A stretch of DNA of 34,548 nucleotides from an uncultured bacterium (GCA_949282195.1 CASDOW010000029.1:1-34548), one strand, 5' to 3'; numbered from the stretch's first letter, positions 1 to 9,639 are shown. Notes: generated by a model from the letters alone, not told the origin. Numbers and translations are program-made.

Positions 1-1508
1 TTGGGGTTATTTATTGCAAAGAAGTTTTTAAACATTTGAGTTGTGTTTAGTTTGGAGGTGGGGGTGGGGGTGATTGCGTGTTTGATTGAGGATTGGATTG
101 AGGAGATAATTTTATCGATTTGGAGTTTATCTAAATCGATTTTAGAAAGATTTTTATACTCTAAAACTGATTTTAAATCTTCAATTAATTGTAATTTTTG
201 CCTTGAAGTAAGGGAGGAATAATTAAAATCTCCAAGTTTTAATACATAAAAAAGAATTAGCGCCTTAACATCAGGCTCAATAAACAAATTCATAACTTTT
301 TCAATCAATACTCTATTTTTTAAGCAATCTTTAGAAAATTGATTATAATCAAGGTATTCAGAATTTTTTGCAATATCAAGCGCAACTTCATTATTAAAAA
401 AACGAAATCCTCTATTATCTCTTAAATCAGACAAAAATATAAAATCTCTTAAAAGATTAGGATTCTTTGCCTTTGAATTAGAAATATCATAAGCAATATC
501 CAATAAATCAAATTCATCTCTATCAAAAACTTTTCTTCCAAGTTCATCTTCAAGTTTTTTTAATTTTACTGCCGTAATTTGAACATTTCTATCTTCAGCT
601 GCAATTTTTGAAATTGCAACTTCACTCGGAAATAACCTTTTGCCATTTTTAGATTTTAATTTTGCCAATTCAATAGCACTTAAATAAACATCAATATCAG
701 CTGAAGCTAAAAAAGAAAGTACATATTCATTACTAAAAATTCTATTGCCTTTATCATCCTTTAATTTTGCCAATTTTAACAATGTTTCATAATTATCGGG
801 ATTACTCTTTGCAAAACTCAATATTTTATTTTCGTCACAAACTAATCGATTTCCATTTTCGTCAGTTTCTGAAGCAATAATAACAGCTGCATTTTGAACC
901 TCAGAAGGAAGACTACCAAGCTTATAAACAACTCCCTCACTTTTAAACAACCTCTCGCCTTTTTTATCTTTTAATTTTGCTATCCTTATTGCATTTTGAA
1001 CAGTATCATCATCAAGATATGCCAAAGAAAGCAAAATATTTTGATTTGCAAATAATCTATCACCGTTTAAATCCGTCAATTGAGCAAGCTCAATAAATTT
1101 TTTGTAATCCTTTTTGTGCAATTTTATAAAATTTAAAAATGAACTATCACCATAAAATAATGGATTATCTTTGTTGTCTTTTAAAGAAAGAGTATAAAGC
1201 ACTATTTTTTTTGTTTCATCATCGCATTTATCAAATTCTCTTTTTGTAATATCACCAACTATCGGCTTGCTTGTATCTAGAGAATCGTCATCTCTTGAAG
1301 GAATTATTGTAACTTTATCCAAACTCGAAAAAATAGACCATAAAGGATTACTTTTGGTTGAAGGCTTTTTCATTGTAGCAGAAAAAACATCCTTTGAAGC
1401 ATTTTTTCGAGCACCAAAAACAACATTCTTTTTATTAACTTTATCAGAGCAAAAAGTATAAGGCAATCTGTTATATGTATTTTTAAAATTATTAAATAAA
1501 GTGCGCAT
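1..1508 (-). CDS. 35-residue-repeat protein, partial (runs off left edge)
   Basis: An open frame starts at ATG 1508 and stays open to base 1 for about 502 codons without a stop, so the C terminus lies outside the window. I do not recognise a named family. The body is a solenoid-like repeat with an exact 35-residue period: an [R/K/P]-[L/I/V]-[F/V] tripeptide occurs at residues 116, 151, 186, 221, 256, 291 and 326, and an out-of-phase copy at 369. The approximate unit is LAKLKDxxGxRLFxxExxLxxLA, about 35 residues, probably two helices joined by a DxxG turn. Residues 29-36 (VVFGARKN) carry the hhFG motif shared with other proteins here. A Thr-Pro-rich stretch (TPTPTS) sits near residue 485. There is no signal peptide or membrane segment. 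The calpain-like gene lies directly upstream on the same strand. Function unknown; the repeat suggests protein binding. Confidence 0.8.
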   Translation of the reverse strand, partial: MRTLFNNFKNTYNRLPYTFCSDKVNKKNVVFGARKNASKDVFSATMKKPSTKSNPLWSIFSSLDKVTIIPSRDDDSLDTSKPIVGDITKREFDKCDDETKKIVLYTLSLKDNKDNPLFYGDSSFLNFIKLHKKDYKKFIELAQLTDLNGDRLFANQNILLSLAYLDDDTVQNAIRIAKLKDKKGERLFKSEGVVYKLGSLPSEVQNAAVIIASETDENGNRLVCDENKILSFAKSNPDNYETLLKLAKLKDDKGNRIFSNEYVLSFLASADIDVYLSAIELAKLKSKNGKRLFPSEVAISKIAAEDRNVQITAVKLKKLEDELGRKVFDRDEFDLLDIAYDISNSKAKNPNLLRDFIFLSDLRDNRGFRFFNNEVALDIAKNSEYLDYNQFSKDCLKNRVLIEKVMNLFIEPDVKALILFYVLKLGDFNYSSLTSRQKLQLIEDLKSVLEYKNLSKIDLDKLQIDKIISSIQSSIKHAITPTPTSKLNTTQMFKNFFAINNP

Positions 1509-1529
1509 TTTTACCTTAATTGTCTACTG

Positions 1530-3032
1530 TTATATTTTTGCGATTGTAATTGAATAACCCTTTTTAATTAATTCATCTAAAGATATATCAACCGTCAACA
1601 TTCCCCAAGGATTAATCAATTTAAATGTATCAATAAGTCCTTTTTTATTGATAGATTTAGGAATAATTCTATACATATGCCAAGGTGTTAATTTAACTTT
1701 CCCTGAATTTATATATCTATCAGGCAAATCTCCGGTACCCCAGCAAACTAAATAATCATCAAAAAATTTTGGATTTTCCAGCAGGTCATGCAAAATTGCA
1801 TTTTGCTCTGAGTTGCCAAATTCATGTTCAGATACATCAGAAAAACCCAAAAGCGAAAATAAATCGGCGCTTTTTCCGCCATTACGGCTATCAGTATACG
1901 CATTATCAAAATTACCGTTATACAAACCAAAATCCGATAAATTATCAATATCTAATGAAACATTAAGACCGTTTTTTGAAAGAATATTTGAAAACAGAGC
2001 AAGTTTAGCGTTTAATTCATTTTTTTTAACTTGGCTTTTAGTGGTTTCTATAGATGTTCTTAGCTGTTTATATGCCGACAAAATCTTTTTAAACTGGATT
2101 TCAACACCTTCAGAGTATTCAAGCATTCTTACGCCCAAAGCACCTTTTGAATAGTATTTAAAGTTAATATCATTGGGCATTTTAGAATTTTTAAATCTGA
2201 TGTTGCTATATAAACCATTCGGGAAATTAACAACTACATCATTTCCTTCTTGGCTAAACAATTTTAATATTTTTACTCTTGTCCTTGGTTCACATAAAAC
2301 AGAATTAATTGCTGAAATTTGCCAGCAATTACCGATTTTATTTTGAGCCGTAGCAAACCTTTCAATCGGAGGAAACAACTCAAAATATTTTTCTTTAGAC
2401 AATTTTAACTGCTCAGATGTATCATCAGATGTTTTTATTCTGATAAATTTTTCGCCCTTAATCTGAAAAGTATCGCCGATTTTTAGTTCTTTATAGGTGC
2501 CTTTATATGAAACCGAACTATTGCCACAATTCATAGCTTCATCTAAACTATTAAAAGTTGGAACAAATGCTTCAATCGACTCAATTCCAAGTGAATATGC
2601 TTCATATAATTTATCTATATCTTTTGAAACAAAGGGGTTTACACTGCCTTTAAAGGGTAAATAATCGAAAATATATCTACCTATAACACCGTTTTGAACA
2701 AGCTCAATCAGCATAGAAACATTACTTGCCTCAGGCGAAGAAGGATTAATGTTTAATAAATATTCAAACAAAGACTCATTGTTAACTCTATTTTGTTTAG
2801 TAGTAAAAATCTGCTCACCATTTTTTGTTTTTAAACCCATAAAATATTTACAAACATCAAACCCTTGTAATGCGCTTGGATATTCACCAAGAGAAGTTTC
2901 TTCAGGATGTTTTTCAACTAAGGCGTTTTTTGTGTTAATTTTTCGCCCAAAAGCGAGAGGATTATCTGATTTATATAATTTTTGAGAATTGGATGTATTA
3001 ATATTAATAGACGATATATTCATAAAAACCAC
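1530..3032 (-). CDS. calpain-like cysteine protease (family C2-like)
   Basis: 500 residues. The middle and C-terminal parts match the calpain catalytic core by motif. Gln230 and Cys236 sit in QNKIGNCW, the same Gln-x5-Cys spacing as the calpain oxyanion-hole Gln and nucleophile (QGxLGDCW). His452 is in TPWHMYRI and Asn474 in INPWG, the calpain NPWG box. A GALGVRMLEY segment (297-306) and a GGKSADLF segment (385-392) correspond to calpain regions between Cys and His. Residues 1-200 are unassigned; AFGR at 27-30 is the short motif shared with neighbouring lineage-style proteins. The start could be M1 (3032) or M4 (3023, MNISSIN), the latter fitting the neighbours better. There is no signal peptide. 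Protease activity is inferred from the intact triad; the substrate is unknown. Confidence 0.8.
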   Translation of the reverse strand: MVFMNISSININTSNSQKLYKSDNPLAFGRKINTKNALVEKHPEETSLGEYPSALQGFDVCKYFMGLKTKNGEQIFTTKQNRVNNESLFEYLLNINPSSPEASNVSMLIELVQNGVIGRYIFDYLPFKGSVNPFVSKDIDKLYEAYSLGIESIEAFVPTFNSLDEAMNCGNSSVSYKGTYKELKIGDTFQIKGEKFIRIKTSDDTSEQLKLSKEKYFELFPPIERFATAQNKIGNCWQISAINSVLCEPRTRVKILKLFSQEGNDVVVNFPNGLYSNIRFKNSKMPNDINFKYYSKGALGVRMLEYSEGVEIQFKKILSAYKQLRTSIETTKSQVKKNELNAKLALFSNILSKNGLNVSLDIDNLSDFGLYNGNFDNAYTDSRNGGKSADLFSLLGFSDVSEHEFGNSEQNAILHDLLENPKFFDDYLVCWGTGDLPDRYINSGKVKLTPWHMYRIIPKSINKKGLIDTFKLINPWGMLTVDISLDELIKKGYSITIAKI

Positions 3033-3136
3033 ATTATTTTAAACAAATAAAGAGCAATAAAAATAATTATTGCTTTAATTTTAAAAAATATGAAGATTTT
3101 AAAACGCAATATAAATTTATATTGCATAAAATTTAA

Positions 3137-3964
3137 CTATGCTTCAAAGGCGCTATCAATAATTTCTGAAGCCTTATCAGCCAATATTTTTCTATATAAA
3201 TCTAATTGATCAGAAGTTGCATAGAATAATGGCGTATTTCCATAAATATCTTCCATTTGAAGAGCTTGAGCAAAAGAATCTCTTGCTTCATCTTTTGTAA
3301 CTTCACTTAAAGCATTAATTGTATAATTCATTGCAATATGCAAAATATTTTTCTTATTCATATCTTGTGTAACCAATAATTTTGCATACATCTTGGGAGC
3401 AATATCACCCATTTGTTTTGCGCTGTGCCTGATATAATCTCCTGCAACATATTTAGTTAAATCTCTATATTCAGGAGCTTGTGCAAATAATGTTCTTAAT
3501 TCCATTTCAGAAGCCTTTGTTCCCAAAACCATACTTATAGCATCATTTAAATTTGTATAAAACGCCGAAACTAAACCTCGCTCTAACATCATACGAGCGT
3601 CCTCAATGCAATATAATGATGAAAAATCTCTAAAATCACTTTCAGTAAAAGAAAATAAACCTATACCTGACATAATCTTTGCCGGACGATAATCATAAAG
3701 TTCATCAGACGTATAATATTTTGCTGCTTCGCAGTATGCGGGCTTTTCATACGGAAAAACATAATCATAACCCTCAATATCATATGGACCAGCGGGACTA
3801 TTTGACCCAAAATTAATATTAGTTATACCCTGCAATTGAGCCAATGGAAGTTTTGTTGTATGTTCTAAATTATTAATTGGATTTGTATTATTTTGATTAT
3901 ATCCTTTTTGCGTTTTATTTAATTTATAACTATTAAAATTAAAGCTTACAGGTGAAATTTTCAT
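3137..3964 (-). CDS. ankyrin-like repeat protein of lineage-specific type
   Basis: 275 residues from ATG 3964. This start is preferred over an upstream ATG at 4030 because a GGAAAG Shine-Dalgarno lies just upstream and the protein then begins MKISPVSF, like its neighbours. The C-terminal part holds at least two ankyrin-like segments: NKKNILHIAM (203-212) and DIYGNTPLFYA (239-249), the latter with the D-x-x-G-x-T-P-L-x-x-A hallmark. NINFGSN (49-55) carries the shared hhFG motif. No signal peptide or membrane helix is seen. Ankyrin repeats mediate protein binding, so a binding or effector-like role is possible, but no function can be assigned. Confidence 0.7.
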   Translation of the reverse strand: MKISPVSFNFNSYKLNKTQKGYNQNNTNPINNLEHTTKLPLAQLQGITNINFGSNSPAGPYDIEGYDYVFPYEKPAYCEAAKYYTSDELYDYRPAKIMSGIGLFSFTESDFRDFSSLYCIEDARMMLERGLVSAFYTNLNDAISMVLGTKASEMELRTLFAQAPEYRDLTKYVAGDYIRHSAKQMGDIAPKMYAKLLVTQDMNKKNILHIAMNYTINALSEVTKDEARDSFAQALQMEDIYGNTPLFYATSDQLDLYRKILADKASEIIDSAFEA

Positions 3965-4124
3965 GTGCTTTCCTTTTTTTGATAAACGTGTATTCCTACA
4001 AATCTCGTAAAATTTTTTTTCATAATACATTATTAAATCTTATATTTTTTTACATTCCGTTACATTCGGTTCAAAATTTATTTTCAGTACATTTGTATAA
4101 ACACCAATCCATTAAAAATTAAAG

Positions 4125-5393
4125 ATGAAAATAAATATTTTTACAAAATACAATACCATCAACAAATTTAGACCCCCATTATCAAAAACAAAATTTAATG
4201 GCATATTTTTTTTATATTTATCTGAACTTGATAAAACTTGTTTAAAATTTGCAATAATAATGCATGATATAGCAAAATCAGAAGGAGTTATTGATGATGC
4301 ACATCCTGAAATGTCAGCACTGTTTGCAAGAAATATCTTAGAAAAATACCAATTACCAATTGAAATAAAAGATAGAATTTTTGAACTTATTAAATACCAC
4401 CACTGGCTTTAAGATTATAGCACCCAAAAAACAGAAGCCAATCAAATGGCAGCACTTTTCAGGCATAAAGACGACTTTTCAATTGCAAAAATTATTGCTA
4501 AAGCGGATTTAAAAGGTGTTAGTGATGATTTTTACAATAGCCACCTTGAAGCATTTAATAATGATAAACTAAAACCAATTGAAGAAGCACTTGAAAAGAT
4601 TTATTCAACTGGTCAATTTATATTTACAAGTAAAGTTATAAAAAAAGAATTAATTCCGCAAGTAGAATATGAAGGATATACCTATAAAGTAATTGACTTT
4701 ACAAAAATAAATAAAGATACAGATTTAACTAAATACGGTTTTGCTCCCGGCACAACAAGTGAGTCGTTAAGATTATTGGTACATATGGCAAGTACACCTA
4801 GAGCCCTTGAAATAGTTGACTGTATATCTGATGCAGCAAAAGAATCATTTTTATGTACATCATATATATCACTTGAAAATTGCATAACATATTGCGGCTG
4901 TACATTTGGACTTAGTCTAGAAGCAGAAAATATTAATATTGCAAATGCAGCATGCGAAGATCAGGGTACAGGCTGCAAAAAGAATTTTGAACAATTCAAA
5001 GAAATGATAACCATAAACGATTATAGAAAACTTATTCCAACAACAATTAAAAGAATATTAAATCTAAACGAAAGCGAATATTCTAAATTATATCAACTTT
5101 TAGCTTCAAAAAAATATTTAAGCCAAATAAGAGATGATAAAATCTATAAAATAGGCGAAAAAGAATTAAGCGGAAATGAAATCAAAAAAGCGATACAAAC
5201 AGCGCAAGACGAATTGTTAATAGAACAAATTGAGGGAAAAAACAACAACAACGAAATTAATTTATATAATATTAAAATTAATGCACTTGTGGCAAGAGTA
5301 AAATCAATAGAAGAAATTCCTCAAGAATTTCTTGATTTTGCACTTATCCATGATTTGCCAATTTATATTTTAGGATATGACGAAACAATATAA
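4125..5393 (+). pseudogene. HD-domain protein interrupted by an in-frame TAA
   Basis: Two open segments in the same frame (4125-4412 and 4446-5393) are separated only by TAA at 4410-4412. Translation through it is continuous (…YHHWL, stop, DYSTQ…). The first segment has an HD-type metal-binding core: MHDIAKSEG, then DDAHPEMSALFA and KYHHWL, as in HD phosphohydrolases. The second continues with AKADLKGVSDD, typical of the end of such domains, then a C-terminal region of about 240 residues that I cannot assign. The N terminus is MKINIF followed by TKFNG (residues 22-26), so it also carries the shared short motif. The HD domain begins almost at once after this motif, so an upstream deletion may also have occurred. 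The product is either dead, split, or intact if the stop is a base-call error. Confidence 0.7.
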
Positions 5394-5431
5394 TTTTTAC
5401 AAAAATAGTATACACAATCTTTAATCATAAA

Positions 5432-6709
5432 TTAACCGTTTTTTAATTTATCAATATATAAAACATAATTATAATTCTGAGTATAGTTTTTAAATTTTTC
5501 AATTTTAAAAAAAGGGAAAAAGCCGAACAAAAAAATTTTTTGATTTTTTATTTTGAATAAAAAAATAAAATTAAATAAATAATGAAAAGAACAATTATGA
5601 CTTTGATAAAAAATCTTATAAACAGGAATAAAATCAAACAAATAAATCTGCTTAGTTTTAATTAAATTCAAATATCTAAATAATGTAAATTTAAATATTT
5701 TTAATTTAAACTCACTAAATAAATTCAATTCGCCATTTTGCAAATATTTGTTTATTATACATGCAACATAAGGATTTTTTCTTTTTACGGCACTATATTG
5801 AGCCTTTGATAACTCTAATTTTAAAATAAATTCTTTGATTTCAAGGTTCAATTCTTTAGCTTTTTCTATATCATTAATTTGTGGTAAAAAATATAAACAC
5901 AAACTTTTAATACACAAACAAACAAAAGCAGGTAAATGCACTTCATACAAGCCATTTTGCTTTAAAAAATCAAACATAGTCTTATGAATTGAAACAATAC
6001 TATCAAATTTAGAAACGATATTTTGAGTAGTAGAAGTTGAAACATTTACTCTATAAGCAAAAAAAGCCTCATCTAAAACCATTACTTTTTTGTTAAAAAG
6101 ACTAATATAATTTGAAAAAGCGGTATCTTCAAAATAAACTCCCTCAGGGAATAATATTTGATTTCTTATCAATAACTCTCTATCATATATTTTACTCGAT
6201 GGGAAAGGTATTATTGAAAAATAATGCTTTTCTATTTCCGCTCTAGTCCAGATGTGTCCTATATGTTCCTTTTTATAAGGAAAGGCAAAGCGTTTTTGTC
6301 TTTGTGCAATATATATTTTTTTATTATCATCGAATTCTTCATTGTTAAAAATCAATAAATCTAAATTATTGGATTTGATTATATTTAATAATTTCAAAAG
6401 GCAATTTTCATTTAAATAAAAATCGTCAGAATCAATAAATGTTAAATATTTTCCATTAGCTTTATTAATACCTATATTCCTTGATGCACCGGGGCCAAGA
6501 TTTTTAGAATTATTTATTATAGAAATTCGATTATCATTTTTTTTATAGTCATTTAAAATTGCAATTGAATTATCACAAGAACAATCATTAATACAAATAA
6601 TTTCAAAATTATCGTACGTCTGAGATAAAATACTATCCAAACATTTTTTTAAATATTTTTCTGCATTAAATACAGGAATAATAATAGTTAATTCTACATT
6701 TTTTTGCAT
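5432..6709 (-). CDS. family 2 glycosyltransferase
   Basis: 425 residues with an N-terminal GT-A (GT2) domain: ELTIIIPVFNAEKYLKKCL at the start, the nucleotide-binding FEIICINDCSCDNS region near 35-50, LGPGASRNIG and the metal-binding FIDSDDF (about residues 93-99). It should transfer a sugar from a nucleotide sugar onto a surface polysaccharide or lipid-linked intermediate at the inner face of the cytoplasmic membrane. The last 100 residues are rich in aromatic and Lys residues and contain two copies of a short element (YLFDFIPVYKI and FLFGFFPFFKI), which may hold the enzyme at the membrane or to partners. Its start overlaps the end of the upstream gene by 16 bp, and it is the last gene of the polysaccharide operon. 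Donor and acceptor are unknown. Confidence 0.85.
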   Translation of the reverse strand: MQKNVELTIIIPVFNAEKYLKKCLDSILSQTYDNFEIICINDCSCDNSIAILNDYKKNDNRISIINNSKNLGPGASRNIGINKANGKYLTFIDSDDFYLNENCLLKLLNIIKSNNLDLLIFNNEEFDDNKKIYIAQRQKRFAFPYKKEHIGHIWTRAEIEKHYFSIIPFPSSKIYDRELLIRNQILFPEGVYFEDTAFSNYISLFNKKVMVLDEAFFAYRVNVSTSTTQNIVSKFDSIVSIHKTMFDFLKQNGLYEVHLPAFVCLCIKSLCLYFLPQINDIEKAKELNLEIKEFILKLELSKAQYSAVKRKNPYVACIINKYLQNGELNLFSEFKLKIFKFTLFRYLNLIKTKQIYLFDFIPVYKIFYQSHNCSFHYLFNFIFLFKIKNQKIFLFGFFPFFKIEKFKNYTQNYNYVLYIDKLKNG

Positions 6710-7695
6710 AATTCAACCAAAATCTCATCAAAAAATTTTTTATAATCATCTTCACTATCTACAATATATTCTTTTATATTGTCCCTATAATTAGGCAGTT
6801 TGGATAAAGTAAACCCGTTTAGAACTTTTTTTGCAGACATTTGTTCATATTGAGCTCTATTTTTTAATTTTGAATAAAAAATATACATCGGAACATCGGC
6901 TTCAGATAAAAACTCTGCCAGACCACTTCTGACAGAAATTATAGCTTTTGCTTTTGAGCACAGATAAAGAGCTTCAATTAAAGACAAAAAGCAAGTTTTA
7001 TAATCTTTGAAATCATCATGTTTTTTTGTCAAATTCCAAAAAACATCAAACCCTTTTTCGTTTAAACGCGAATTTATTTGTTTTAATAAGCCATCATCAA
7101 TATCAAGACAACTATTTGCTTCAGGAGCAATAAAAATAAAATTATCAAGATTTAATCTTATGTTTTTAAGTTTTTGTTCAAGAAAATCGTCTATAAATTC
7201 AGACGGATTAACATCTTCCAAGGTTATATTACCTAAACAATTAAAAAAATCCTCCATTCTGGCGTAATAATGAGCTCGAGGTTTTAAATTGCGCATATCC
7301 TTTTCTAGCTCAACGTAATAGCTGTGGTTAAACAGCACAGTAAATTCTTTATTATCAAATGTAAATTTAGAACAAAATTGATCTAAATTAATTTTTTCCT
7401 CTAACACATATTCACAAGCAGGGAAAAACATTTTTATAATATCGACATGGTATTTTTTTGTTGCAACAAATAATGTTTTGTTTTTTATTAGATTTTTTGC
7501 AAAATACCTAAAAACCAAGTATGCTTCACCAATATTAGAATTTAAAATATAGATATTATCATAACTTTTAAATAATTTTTTGTATTTTTGATAAAAAATA
7601 TTAATTAAGTTTTTTTTAAATACAAGAACTCCAAGAATATAATATTTTTTTTCAGTTCCGATGTTAACTTCTCTATATAATTTCACAATCTTCAA
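6694..7695 (-). CDS. probable glycosyltransferase (GT9/heptosyltransferase-like)
   Basis: 333 residues. I see no strict catalytic signature, but the C-terminal half has the Rossmann-like layout of GT-B enzymes: FIFIAPEANS near 186-195 and LIEALYLCSKAKAIISVRSGL near 237-257, which resembles the nucleotide-sugar region of heptosyltransferase-type proteins. The N terminus contains YYILGVLVFKK (18-28), the same aromatic-Gly-hydrophobic-Lys element seen twice in the tail of the downstream GT2. It lies between the HAD phosphatase gene and the GT2 gene on the same strand, overlapping the latter by 16 bp, so a role in assembling or exporting the same polysaccharide is likely. The exact reaction is not readable from sequence. 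Confidence 0.5.
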   Translation of the reverse strand: MKIVKLYREVNIGTEKKYYILGVLVFKKNLINIFYQKYKKLFKSYDNIYILNSNIGEAYLVFRYFAKNLIKNKTLFVATKKYHVDIIKMFFPACEYVLEEKINLDQFCSKFTFDNKEFTVLFNHSYYVELEKDMRNLKPRAHYYARMEDFFNCLGNITLEDVNPSEFIDDFLEQKLKNIRLNLDNFIFIAPEANSCLDIDDGLLKQINSRLNEKGFDVFWNLTKKHDDFKDYKTCFLSLIEALYLCSKAKAIISVRSGLAEFLSEADVPMYIFYSKLKNRAQYEQMSAKKVLNGFTLSKLPNYRDNIKEYIVDSEDDYKKFFDEILVELCKKM

Positions 7696-7713
7696 ACTTT
7701 CCTGATTAATATA

Positions 7714-8082
7714 CTACAAATTTTCGTTTATCTGATAACCTATTTCAAATTTATCATCTCTATTTTTATTCACAGAAAATGCCATATCAAGACCGCTTGG
7801 TTTTCTATCATTTACTAAAATTCGCTCTCCCATTGGCATACCGGACAAAAGGTAATCATATCTTAAATTATTATCCTTTAAAAACTTTTTTAAATCTTCA
7901 AGATATTCGTCTTTTCGAGCGGTAAGCAAAATTACCTTATCTTTCGGGTCTAAATTTTCAAAAAAATCTTTTACACCATCCAAAAGTGTATCATATCCGT
8001 CGATTTTATATCCGTTATGTTTGACCAAAGTGCCGTCAACATCAAAAATCCAAGTTTTATTTAAAGAAGAAAATTCAAACAT
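7714..8082 (-). CDS. HAD-family phosphatase of a polysaccharide locus
   Basis: 122 residues, a small capless HAD protein. Motif I is WIFDVDGTLV (residues 11-20) with the nucleophile Asp and the general acid Asp two residues later. Motif II is VILLTARKDE, and the end has a GERILVNDRKPSG segment with acidic/Lys residues typical of motifs III-IV. Such enzymes dephosphorylate sugar or polyol phosphates, or act as nucleotidyl-intermediate phosphatases, in capsule and LPS loci. The start codon directly abuts the stop of the upstream nucleotidyltransferase-kinase gene (TGAATG), so translation is probably coupled and the two likely act in one pathway. The substrate is unknown. Confidence 0.8.
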   Translation of the reverse strand: MFEFSSLNKTWIFDVDGTLVKHNGYKIDGYDTLLDGVKDFFENLDPKDKVILLTARKDEYLEDLKKFLKDNNLRYDYLLSGMPMGERILVNDRKPSGLDMAFSVNKNRDDKFEIGYQINENL

Positions 8083-9639
8083 TCACAGAACCTCATTGAG
8101 CCAAACAAGGCCGTTATAAAAAGCAACGCAAATACTGTCATAATCTTCCCAGGCATATGTTGTCAAGCTTAGCCAAATAATCGCATGTAAGAACTTTATC
8201 TTTTCCTTGTTTGTCGAAGGTAAACTATCAAAGAAAAATTCTTCCATATCTTCCCAACCATTAGATTTAATTGCAAATTCAACATCCTTATCTCTAATGT
8301 CAAGAGTAAATTTTTTTCGATTAAATTGATCATAAGACCCTTTTAAGGAATAATATAATTTTGCCCAATCATAATCAACATCGCCATAAAATTTAGTTTT
8401 TCCAAAGTATCCTCTCGGGTCAATTAAAATAGCTTTCATGTTAAATGTATCAAACATTAAATTTGAAAAAGTACAGTCGCCATGAATTAAGCAAAATTCC
8501 GTTGGATAAAACCTTTTGATTATCTCTTTTAACTCATCTTCTAAAAAGAAAACATTTTTATAATAATTACCATTGATTTTTATAAATTCATCGTTTATAA
8601 AAGGAACGAGTTTCTTAATCTTTGAAAGCCTGTCAAAAGTTTTATTATAAAAATTTTCCTCAACATCTGCTATATTAACTGGCTGAGAAGGCTCAAGATT
8701 ATGCAAATCTTTTAGGCTATCAATTAATTTTTTTAATATTTCCCTTTTTTGTGTTTTTGTTAAGCAGTCGTATTCAAAAATATTTTTACCCTGAACTCTC
8801 TTCATAACCAGAGGCTCATAACTGTATATTTCAGGAATATTGATATATCCAAGCTCTTTAACATGCTTATACCAAGCAATTTCGTCACTGGCGATTTTTT
8901 TACCCTGATCATTAACGGCACTTTTAATTACTATATCGCCTTTAAATTCCATTGAGTTAAAGGGTCTGCAACAAGGGATATCATTTGTATTATCAGAATA
9001 AGAAAGAAGCGTTCCGATTTCTTTTGTGCCATACAAATCTAATCTGTTAAACTTTATATCTTGATTTTTAAGCCACCCGACAAAAGCTCCTTCGTCAGGA
9101 ATTTCACTTAAAACTTTCTTATTTTCAAAAATAAATAGTCCTGCAACTCCATCTTCCTTGGAAGGGGATTTAATAAATTGATTATCAACAAATGACCAAC
9201 GACATTCAAAGTCTTTTGAAATGCCTATATAATTACCTTTCTTTAAAGGAATGTCAAAATTATCAGGCAAAATCAAATCACACCACATTACCATAAATGG
9301 TTCATCATCCTGATAATTCAAAAAAGCCTCTTTAATACCCGAGATTGTACCGCTTTTTTCGGCTTTTATAATTTTAAAATTGTACTGCGAAGCAAAAGTA
9401 TTTAAATATTTTTCCAAAACATCGATTTTATAATCTGCTATTATAGAAAATTCAGCATTCTTAAACTTTTGAAAAGCATAAAATATAATCGGTAAATTAT
9501 TAATAGGAACTATACATTTTGGCTTATTTCTGGTTAACCCCTCTAATCTGGTGCCTTTTCCGCCTGCTTGAATTATAATTTTTTTTATTGAAAAACATTC
9601 AGACAAACAGTCGCTTTTGCAATTTGAGAAATTATCCAT
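8083..9639 (-). CDS. bifunctional nucleotidyltransferase-phosphotransferase fusion
   Basis: 518 residues with two domains. Residues 20-220 form a sugar-phosphate/choline-phosphate-type nucleotidyltransferase: AGGKGTRLEGLTRNKPK (25-41) holds the nucleotide-binding loop and Lys, and WCDLILPDN (119-127) supplies a metal Asp. Residues 230-518 form an aminoglycoside/choline-kinase-like phosphotransferase: GDIVIKSAV (ATP-binding Lys), LIHGDCTFSN (384-393, catalytic Asp388) and LIDPRGYFG (405-413, metal Asp407). A kinase plus a nucleotidyltransferase in one chain would phosphorylate a small alcohol or sugar and then activate it as an NDP or CDP derivative, as LicA and LicC do separately for choline. 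First gene of a four-gene operon with a HAD phosphatase and two glycosyltransferases. Substrate inferred only by class. Confidence 0.8.
   Translation of the reverse strand: MDNFSNCKSDCLSECFSIKKIIIQAGGKGTRLEGLTRNKPKCIVPINNLPIIFYAFQKFKNAEFSIIADYKIDVLEKYLNTFASQYNFKIIKAEKSGTISGIKEAFLNYQDDEPFMVMWCDLILPDNFDIPLKKGNYIGISKDFECRWSFVDNQFIKSPSKEDGVAGLFIFENKKVLSEIPDEGAFVGWLKNQDIKFNRLDLYGTKEIGTLLSYSDNTNDIPCCRPFNSMEFKGDIVIKSAVNDQGKKIASDEIAWYKHVKELGYINIPEIYSYEPLVMKRVQGKNIFEYDCLTKTQKREILKKLIDSLKDLHNLEPSQPVNIADVEENFYNKTFDRLSKIKKLVPFINDEFIKINGNYYKNVFFLEDELKEIIKRFYPTEFCLIHGDCTFSNLMFDTFNMKAILIDPRGYFGKTKFYGDVDYDWAKLYYSLKGSYDQFNRKKFTLDIRDKDVEFAIKSNGWEDMEEFFFDSLPSTNKEKIKFLHAIIWLSLTTYAWEDYDSICVAFYNGLVWLNEVL

Noticed and set aside
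48-72. G-rich tract that could suggest a quadruplex or repeat
   Set aside because: It is simply the codons for a Thr-Pro-rich stretch (TPTPTS) in the minus-strand gene covering 1-1508.
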